This document shows, one piece after another, positions 6,542-10,567 of a DNA stretch of 10,567 nt (position 1 is the stretch's first letter; each line of letters starts with the position of its first letter). Below the pieces are notes generated by a model. That model was not told where the DNA came from and ran no database searches. It saw only the letters and a list, made by a program, of their open reading frames with translations. Origin of the DNA: an uncultured Ignavibacteriota bacterium (GTDB lineage Bacteria; Bacteroidota; Ignavibacteria; Tepidaquicellales; Tepidaquicellaceae); the NCBI GenBank assembly GCA_937915485.1, contig CALGII010000137.1, positions 1 through 10,567 of the forward strand. The letters run 5' to 3'. A program made the translations under genes and the position numbers.

Positions 6542-9484
6542 ATGAGAAAAATCCATCTACTTGTTGTTATTTTTGTTCTCGCCTTTAGTACCGTTCTGCA
6601 GGCTCAAAGCGTCAAACTGACAGGATCGGTAGTAAATTCGGAAACCCTTGAAGCAATATCCAACGCGACTGTCGAGTTGGTACCGGGGCAGTATAAGGCT
6701 GTTACGGATTCAAAGGGCGTTTTTGAAATTAAAGGTATAAGTCCCGCGACATATACACTTATCGTAAATTACATCGGATTCGAGAAATTCTCGGCTCTTG
6801 TGGATATCAAATCCGATATGAATTACGAAGTTGTTATGAAAAGCGGGGGCTTGTCGACTGAAGTAATTGAAATTAACCGCGCTATCGACAGAGAAACACC
6901 CGTAGCGTTTACGGACATCGATCAAAACACGATTGATAAGAGGATGCAGGGTCAGGATGCTCCGCTCCTTCTCAGAAACGTACCGGGATTTTACGCTTAC
7001 TCTACCGACGGCGTCGGTAACGGCGAAGGCAAGTTGTTAATCAGAGGTTTTAATCAGAATTACGTGCAGGTTCTGATTAACGGAATACCGACAAACGATC
7101 CCGAATCGAATTCTGTTTACTGGTCGAACTGGGGTTCCGTATCGGCTAACGCACAGTCAATACAGATACAGAGAGGCGCGGGCTCATCATTGTACGGCTC
7201 GGGTTCTTTCGGAGGTTCTTTTAATATTCTGACCGAAACGCCCGGACTCAACAGGTTCATAGGTCTTAAAGGCAATATCGGCGATCCGAAAAACACGATG
7301 TACGGCATTACTGTAGGGACCGGGCTTCTCGGAAAGTTCTCCGGTACGCTGAACGTCGAAAGAAAAATCGGCGAAGGTTCGAGAACCAGCGGACGGTATG
7401 AAGGTTTGAATTATTACCTGTCGGCGGCGTTTCTGCCTGCGGCGAATCAGACTTTCAAACTCGTCCTGCACGGCGCGCCTCAGTCTCACGGATACTCGTA
7501 CAGCAACGACGTCGGATATTTTAAGAAATTCGGATATGTGGCGAATTCGGCGCCGCTGGTTTCGAGAGATGTCGCGAATCTTTGGGACGCGGTTCATAAT
7601 GCACAGCCTGAGTTTACATCTCAATATAGAAGCATATCGGACGGTGTGAGGGAATTAGCGGACGATAATTTTGTGAACCTATCTCACAACATGTTCCATA
7701 AACCTCAGGTCGAACTTCACTGGACTTATAACCTTAAAGACAACTCGACAATCCGCGCAACGGGATTCTGGAGCGCCGGAAGAGGCGGCGGCTCGAGCAT
7801 TAATTCCGCAGGTACTGTCTGGGGTTATAAAAACGGCAGAGGAGTAAACGGAATCAGAGTCGATACACTTACGACAAACTACTACGGTTCCGAAGGTTAT
7901 ATAAACAGTTTCGGAGTCTTTGATACAATCTACACGAAAAACGCTTATCAGAGAAACAGTTATTCGATTCATAACCAATCGGGAATTCTTGCAAGTTATG
8001 AAAAGAGTTTCGGCAAGACTTTCCGTCTGACGGGAGGAGCGGAATTCAGGTACTGGACAGCCGACCACCCGGGTTACTTCACAAATCTATTTGGGAAGAA
8101 CAGCGTGACTCAAAGATACGCTTACAGGGATACTGCAGGCAGGGTTACGGGCGCTACGTTCAACAGGGCTGTGTATCAAGGTGATATAAACGGACCTGAC
8201 TATGACTGGGGATTCGATGTCTTCGGATGGAAATCCGACAACGACCCGACCTACAACAAGCAATACAGGAATTACAACGGTGAAACACCTCAGTTAACGG
8301 TATTCACTCAGGGTAACTGGATTTACAAAAACCTAAATATTATGGGCTCGCTCCAGTATGTTTGGTATCAGTACAAACTTACTGAAAATATGCCGAGCGA
8401 AAACGCTATCGGACAAAGACTCACTCTCGAACAGGCAAGCACGATGAATCTGCAGAATGAAGGTCCTGTCGGAGATAAATTCTATATGAAGAGCACCGAT
8501 AACAGATGGTATGAATTCGACCTCGTGAGAGCAGACCGTTCAAGGGGATTCCTGCAGCCGAAGGTTGGATTCAACTTCAACGCGACTCCGAATTTCAATA
8601 TTTTCGGTAACTTCGCGCACGTTGAAAGATTCGCGGACCTCGGAGTTTATTACAATCAGGGACGCATAAACACGGATGCGGAAGATGAAAAATCGAATCA
8701 GTTCGAACTTGGTGTCGGATGGAATTCCGAACTCCTGACCACTAAACTGAACGGCTATTACATGCTCTGGGACAACAAAGCAGCGAGCATTCAGGACCAG
8801 TCAATGGCGGGACAGCCCGGGTATGACAGAAACGGTTTCAGAACTGAACTCATAGGTACATCAAGACACATGGGTGTTGAATTTGAAATCGGATATTCTT
8901 TGAATAAACTTTTACCGGTGAAAGGATTCGGAGTGAGAGGTTCATTGACTTTCATGGATAATACCTGGCAAACGGTTCTTAGCAGCGTATTAACCGACCC
9001 GATTTCAGGAAAAAGAAGACCTTTCAATACAAGCGCTTTGAACCAGGACGGAAACGTAGATACTTTATTCTTCGATGAACTCGAAGGCACTCCGGTTGCC
9101 AGCGGCCCGCAATTCATGTCAAGCCTAAGCCTTACTTACGACCATCAGGGATTCTTTGGTTCCGTGGATATGAGTTTCTTCGCAAGAGACTATATACTCG
9201 ACGGAGGCAGTTACATGGCTGTTAAAGGAGACTGGGTTGGAACCGATTACAAGAATCGTGAATTATTCCAGAGCGAATTCGACGACCAACTGCCGACAAG
9301 GTTCCTGTTCGACGCGAACTTCGGTTACAATTTTAACTTCGGGAAAAAATTGCCTCTGAAAGGAACCGTAGTGTTCCAGGTTCTGAATATATTCGATACG
9401 GAATATTTCGCGTCCGCGGACAGATACGGAGTCATTCCGGGAATGAAGCGTTCATTCAGAGCGAATATTTCTCTCGGCTGGTAA
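6542..9484 (+). CDS. TonB-dependent outer-membrane receptor with carboxypeptidase-regulatory-like N-terminal domain
   Basis: This 980-residue protein carries a signal peptide (MRKIHLLVVIFVLAFSTVLQA) and then a carboxypeptidase-D regulatory-like beta-sandwich at about 25-100 (LTGSVVNSETLEAISNATVEL, DSKGVFEIKGISPATYTL, VNYIGFE). A TonB-dependent plug follows at about 115-232, with LLLRNVPGFYAY, LLIRGFNQNYVQVLINGIP, and the conserved IQRGAGSSLYGSGSFGGSFNILT. The rest is a 22-strand-type barrel closing with the aromatic C-terminus ISLGW preceded by LNIFDTEYF. It should import a ligand across the outer membrane using TonB/ExbBD energy. The ligand is not evident. No susD-like gene follows and a terminator lies directly downstream, so it is a single-gene unit rather than a SusCD pair. 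The frame is intact and of normal length. Divergence from the lyase gene hints at a glycan link, but iron-siderophore or vitamin uptake remains possible. Confidence 0.92.
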   Translation: MRKIHLLVVIFVLAFSTVLQAQSVKLTGSVVNSETLEAISNATVELVPGQYKAVTDSKGVFEIKGISPATYTLIVNYIGFEKFSALVDIKSDMNYEVVMKSGGLSTEVIEINRAIDRETPVAFTDIDQNTIDKRMQGQDAPLLLRNVPGFYAYSTDGVGNGEGKLLIRGFNQNYVQVLINGIPTNDPESNSVYWSNWGSVSANAQSIQIQRGAGSSLYGSGSFGGSFNILTETPGLNRFIGLKGNIGDPKNTMYGITVGTGLLGKFSGTLNVERKIGEGSRTSGRYEGLNYYLSAAFLPAANQTFKLVLHGAPQSHGYSYSNDVGYFKKFGYVANSAPLVSRDVANLWDAVHNAQPEFTSQYRSISDGVRELADDNFVNLSHNMFHKPQVELHWTYNLKDNSTIRATGFWSAGRGGGSSINSAGTVWGYKNGRGVNGIRVDTLTTNYYGSEGYINSFGVFDTIYTKNAYQRNSYSIHNQSGILASYEKSFGKTFRLTGGAEFRYWTADHPGYFTNLFGKNSVTQRYAYRDTAGRVTGATFNRAVYQGDINGPDYDWGFDVFGWKSDNDPTYNKQYRNYNGETPQLTVFTQGNWIYKNLNIMGSLQYVWYQYKLTENMPSENAIGQRLTLEQASTMNLQNEGPVGDKFYMKSTDNRWYEFDLVRADRSRGFLQPKVGFNFNATPNFNIFGNFAHVERFADLGVYYNQGRINTDAEDEKSNQFELGVGWNSELLTTKLNGYYMLWDNKAASIQDQSMAGQPGYDRNGFRTELIGTSRHMGVEFEIGYSLNKLLPVKGFGVRGSLTFMDNTWQTVLSSVLTDPISGKRRPFNTSALNQDGNVDTLFFDELEGTPVASGPQFMSSLSLTYDHQGFFGSVDMSFFARDYILDGGSYMAVKGDWVGTDYKNRELFQSEFDDQLPTRFLFDANFGYNFNFGKKLPLKGTVVFQVLNIFDTEYFASADRYGVIPGMKRSFRANISLGW

Positions 9485-9504
9485 TCCATATTTTTTATCC
9501 ACTC

Positions 9505-9532
9505 AAAAGCGGGGCATAACCCCGCTTTTTTT
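9505..9532 (+). terminator. Intrinsic terminator of the TonB-dependent receptor gene
   Basis: AAAAGCGGGG (9505-9514) pairs perfectly with CCCCGCTTTT (9520-9529) around a CATAA loop. The T run continues to 9532, so the stem is followed by seven T in total. It begins 20 bp after the receptor stop codon. This is a strong Rho-independent terminator and marks the end of the ordinary gene block before the repeat region. Confidence 0.93.
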
Positions 9533-9582
9533 ATATGAGAGATAATTCTGGAATACCTCAAGAATAAATCCCGATGTCTTCC

Positions 9583-9644
9583 GTACCCGAGAGTCTTCCC
9601 GTTCTGTGGGGGACTCTCGTTACTATCATAAAAGAGCAGAGTCC
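9583..9644 (+). repeat. REP-like repeat copy A (62 bp, identical to copy C)
   Basis: GTACC precedes a hairpin at 9588-9619: CGAGAGTC pairs with GACTCTCG, a single T bulges, then TCCC pairs with GGGG (one T-G wobble) around a GTTCTGT loop. The tail TTACTATCAT leads into the box AAAGAGCAGAGTCC at 9631-9644. A bulged stem with a conserved short 5' motif is typical of REP elements recognised by RAYT proteins. All 62 bases recur at 10385-10446. Confidence 0.88.
9631..9644 (+). repeat. AGAGTCC box, copy 1
   Basis: The 14-mer AAAGAGCAGAGTCC occurs here, at 10366-10379 and at 10433-10446. In the first two copies it is followed by 5 nt of differing sequence and then GTACCC. Its AGAGTCC end is complementary to GGACTCT in the 3' arm of the REP hairpins. 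Confidence 0.75.
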
Positions 9645-9649
9645 GCCTC

Positions 9650-9686
9650 GTACCCGAGAGTCTCCCCGTTCTGTGGGGGACTCTCG
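9650..9686 (+). repeat. REP-like repeat copy B
   Basis: This copy has the same 37-bp hairpin core as A and C with one change: the T at the inner-stem position (9597 in A) is C here (9664). The wobble therefore becomes a C-G pair and the inner stem is a perfect CCCC/GGGG. The hairpin spans 9655-9686. The downstream sequence differs from A and C and runs into CTCTTAAACAG at 9690-9700, which marks the end of the left array. Confidence 0.85.
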
Positions 9687-9797
9687 GACCTCTTAAACAG
9701 CACCAATGAGTAAATTGATAAATGAATTGTTTTTAATTAATATATCCAATGAACAGCCAACAAAAGGAGGAAGGCGAAATTATCCCTTAATATAAGT
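9687..9797 (+). promoter_or_regulatory. Leader of the RAYT gene with a distant Shine-Dalgarno
   Basis: After the left array this AT-rich stretch precedes the transposase ATG. A strong AAAGGAGG lies at 9763-9770, but it is 27 nt from the ATG at 9798, too far for normal use, and no in-frame ATG, GTG or TTG lies closer. AAGG (9771-9774) can pair with CCTT (9785-9788), which would shorten the effective distance to about 9 nt. I do not see a convincing promoter. Confidence 0.4.
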
Positions 9798-10364
9798 ATG
9801 TCAACAAGAACAACAAAAAATAAATCAGCAGCATTTTATTTCTTCACAATTACCTGCTTTCGATGGCTGCATTTATTCGAAATTACGAATTTTTACGAGG
9901 AAATATTTACATGGTTTGAATTATTAAAAAACTACAAAACACATATTGTCGCGTATGTAATCATGCCGAATCATTTACATGTCGTAGTTTATTTTGACAA
10001 TGATTGTACCTCGATAAATAAGGTTATATCTAATGGAAAAAGATTCATGGCGTATGAAATTGTGAAAAGGTTATCTGATATGAAAAAAGAGAACCTTCTA
10101 TATTTTCTTGAAAAAAATGTGAATGAGAGGGAACGTTTGACGGGTAAGATTCATCAAGTTTTTGAGCCATCTTTTGATTTGAAGGAGTTGTTTAGCGAAA
10201 AATTTATTTTTCAAAAAATCCAATACTTGCATTTGAATCCGGTAAGAAAAAAATGGCGTCTATGCGATACATTTCTGGATTATAAATATTCGAGTGCGAG
10301 ATTTTACGAGGGGTTATTCTATTCCGGTTATCCGGTTTCACATTATCTTGATTTCATAAAATAA
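9798..10364 (+). CDS. REP-associated tyrosine transposase (RAYT; Y1/IS200-like HUH endonuclease)
   Basis: The protein has 188 residues with an intact frame. The HUH metal-binding motif is MPNHLHVVVY at 56-65, with His59 and His61. The presumed catalytic Tyr143 lies in IQYLHLNPVR, followed by the family-typical DYKYSSARFY (161-170). This Y1 single-tyrosine architecture nicks single-stranded DNA and forms a 5'-phosphotyrosine link. The size and the YxHxNPVR...YKYSSA pattern fit RAYT (TnpA-REP) proteins rather than classic IS200 TnpA, which is somewhat shorter. It probably binds and cleaves the REP hairpins on either side. Its base composition and codon choice are clearly more AT-rich than the preceding genes, suggesting a separate origin. 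The next repeat box begins two bases after its stop codon. Whether it is active cannot be told, but no key residue is missing. Confidence 0.88.
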   Translation: MSTRTTKNKSAAFYFFTITCFRWLHLFEITNFYEEIFTWFELLKNYKTHIVAYVIMPNHLHVVVYFDNDCTSINKVISNGKRFMAYEIVKRLSDMKKENLLYFLEKNVNERERLTGKIHQVFEPSFDLKELFSEKFIFQKIQYLHLNPVRKKWRLCDTFLDYKYSSARFYEGLFYSGYPVSHYLDFIK

Positions 10365-10365
10365 T

Positions 10366-10379
10366 AAAGAGCAGAGTCC
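10366..10379 (+). repeat. AGAGTCC box, copy 2
   Basis: AAAGAGCAGAGTCC begins one base after the transposase TAA and is followed by AACCC and then GTACCC of copy C. It has the same box-5 nt-GTACCC spacing as between copies A and B, so the box is part of the repeat unit rather than a chance remnant. Confidence 0.75.
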
Positions 10380-10384
10380 AACCC

Positions 10385-10446
10385 GTACCCGAGAGTCTTC
10401 CCGTTCTGTGGGGGACTCTCGTTACTATCATAAAAGAGCAGAGTCC
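10385..10446 (+). repeat. REP-like repeat copy C (62 bp, identical to copy A)
   Basis: The hairpin at 10390-10421 and the trailing box at 10433-10446 are base-for-base identical to 9583-9644. It is in the same orientation as A and B, on the other side of the transposase gene. Identity over 62 bp, including the non-stem tail, implies recent duplication or homogenisation. Confidence 0.88.
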
Positions 10447-10477
10447 TGATTCTTATATAATAAGAATCAGAGACTCT
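10440..10477 (+). repeat. Hairpin D, AT-rich stem on an AGAGTC/GACTCT base
   Basis: AGAGTC (10440-10445) pairs with GACTCT (10472-10477). Directly inside, CTGATTCTTA (10446-10455) pairs perfectly with TAAGAATCAG (10461-10470) around a TATAA loop. A single A (10471) is bulged, for 16 bp of stem in all. There is no T run, so it is not a terminator. It occupies the place that hairpin B holds in the left array and is followed by CTCTGAAACAG (10476-10486). Confidence 0.75.
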
Positions 10478-10567
10478 CTGAAACAGGAAATATTTTATTA
10501 AAAGGGATTAAAAGGAATTTTTTCATTCGAAATATGTTTAATTCGATATATAAATAGAATAGATTAT

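Larger units (their letters stand above)
9564..10486 (+). mobile_element. REPtron: RAYT transposase gene flanked by two matched REP-like arrays
   Basis: A Y1/HUH transposase gene (9798-10364) is bracketed by two arrays with the same order of parts. The left array is hairpin A, AGAGTCC box, hairpin B, then a CTCTTAAACAG tail. The right array is box, hairpin C, box, hairpin D, then a CTCTGAAACAG tail. A and C with their following box are identical over 62 bp. RAYT genes are known to sit among the REP hairpins they act on, usually in intergenic space past a terminator, as here. The outer limits are my estimate: the left one is set by a degenerate box-like stretch at 9564-9578 and the right one by the end of the tail motif. 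I see no target-site duplication. Confidence 0.75.

Noticed and set aside
7187..7624. 145-codon open frame on the minus strand inside the receptor gene
   Set aside because: Antisense to a well-conserved plug/barrel region, arginine-rich and without family features; a shadow of the coding strand. The same applies to the minus-strand frames at 7679-8068 and 8791-9117.
6542..9484. SusC of a polysaccharide utilisation locus
   Set aside because: No SusD-like gene follows; an intrinsic terminator and repeat arrays come directly after, and the N-terminal layout is that of general TonB receptors with a carboxypeptidase-like domain.
9325..9561. Minus-strand open frame across the receptor end and terminator
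   Set aside because: It reads through the receptor's last strands and the intrinsic terminator, has no recognisable features and no start signals.
9583..10446. Repeated 37-bp units suggesting a CRISPR array
   Set aside because: Only three copies with irregular spacing, one gap holding a whole transposase gene; the units have long bulged hairpins and there is no cas gene. A RAYT/REP system explains them better.
10446..10470. Hairpin D as an intrinsic terminator of the transposase gene
   Set aside because: The stem is AT-rich and is followed by AGACTCTCTG, with no T tract.

Overview
The window reads as chromosomal DNA from a Gram-negative bacterium of the Bacteroidota/Ignavibacteriota/Chlorobi assemblage, most likely an Ignavibacteria-like lineage. 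The main evidence is a type IX secretion C-terminal sorting domain with the motif NQPNPFNP on the heparinase-like protein. Supporting it are a TonB-dependent receptor with an N-terminal carboxypeptidase-D-like domain, lipoprotein signals, and two TAnnTTTG-type -7 promoter candidates. The taxonomic call is an inference from protein style; no rRNA is present.

Positions 1-3600 (+ strand) hold a compact run of genes: the last 74 codons of a membrane protein (probably a polysaccharide flippase), an exo-N-acetylmuramidase-like (NamZ/DUF1343) secreted protein, a CapA-family metallophosphatase-like lipoprotein, the SOS repressor lexA, and a small monohaem cytochrome c lipoprotein. The first three overlap or abut and are probably cotranscribed. 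lexA has its own promoter with a TTGACA box, 17-bp spacer and CATATT box. A 25-bp near-perfect palindrome covers the -10 and ends on the first base of the start codon. This looks like an autoregulatory LexA operator on a leaderless or nearly leaderless transcript.

Positions 3613-6267 (- strand) encode a large secreted heparinase II/III-like polysaccharide lyase with a type IX sorting domain, convergent with the cytochrome gene. It is divergent, across a 274-bp AT-rich gap, from a 980-residue TonB-dependent outer-membrane receptor (6542-9484, + strand). The receptor gene ends in a strong intrinsic terminator. No SusD partner is present, so this is not a standard polysaccharide utilisation locus, although lyase and receptor could share a glycan theme.

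Positions 9564-10486 form the most notable region: a REP-associated tyrosine transposase (RAYT, Y1/HUH family) with intact HxH and Tyr motifs. It is bracketed by two matching repeat arrays made of bulged REP-like hairpins, a recurring AGAGTCC box, and a shared CTCTKAAACAG end motif. The 62-bp core is identical on both sides of the gene. In the right array the second REP hairpin is replaced by an unrelated AT-rich hairpin that still keeps the AGAGTC/GACTCT base. This is best described as a REPtron whose repeat family I do not recognise. From 10487 to the end I see only AT-rich sequence without a gene.
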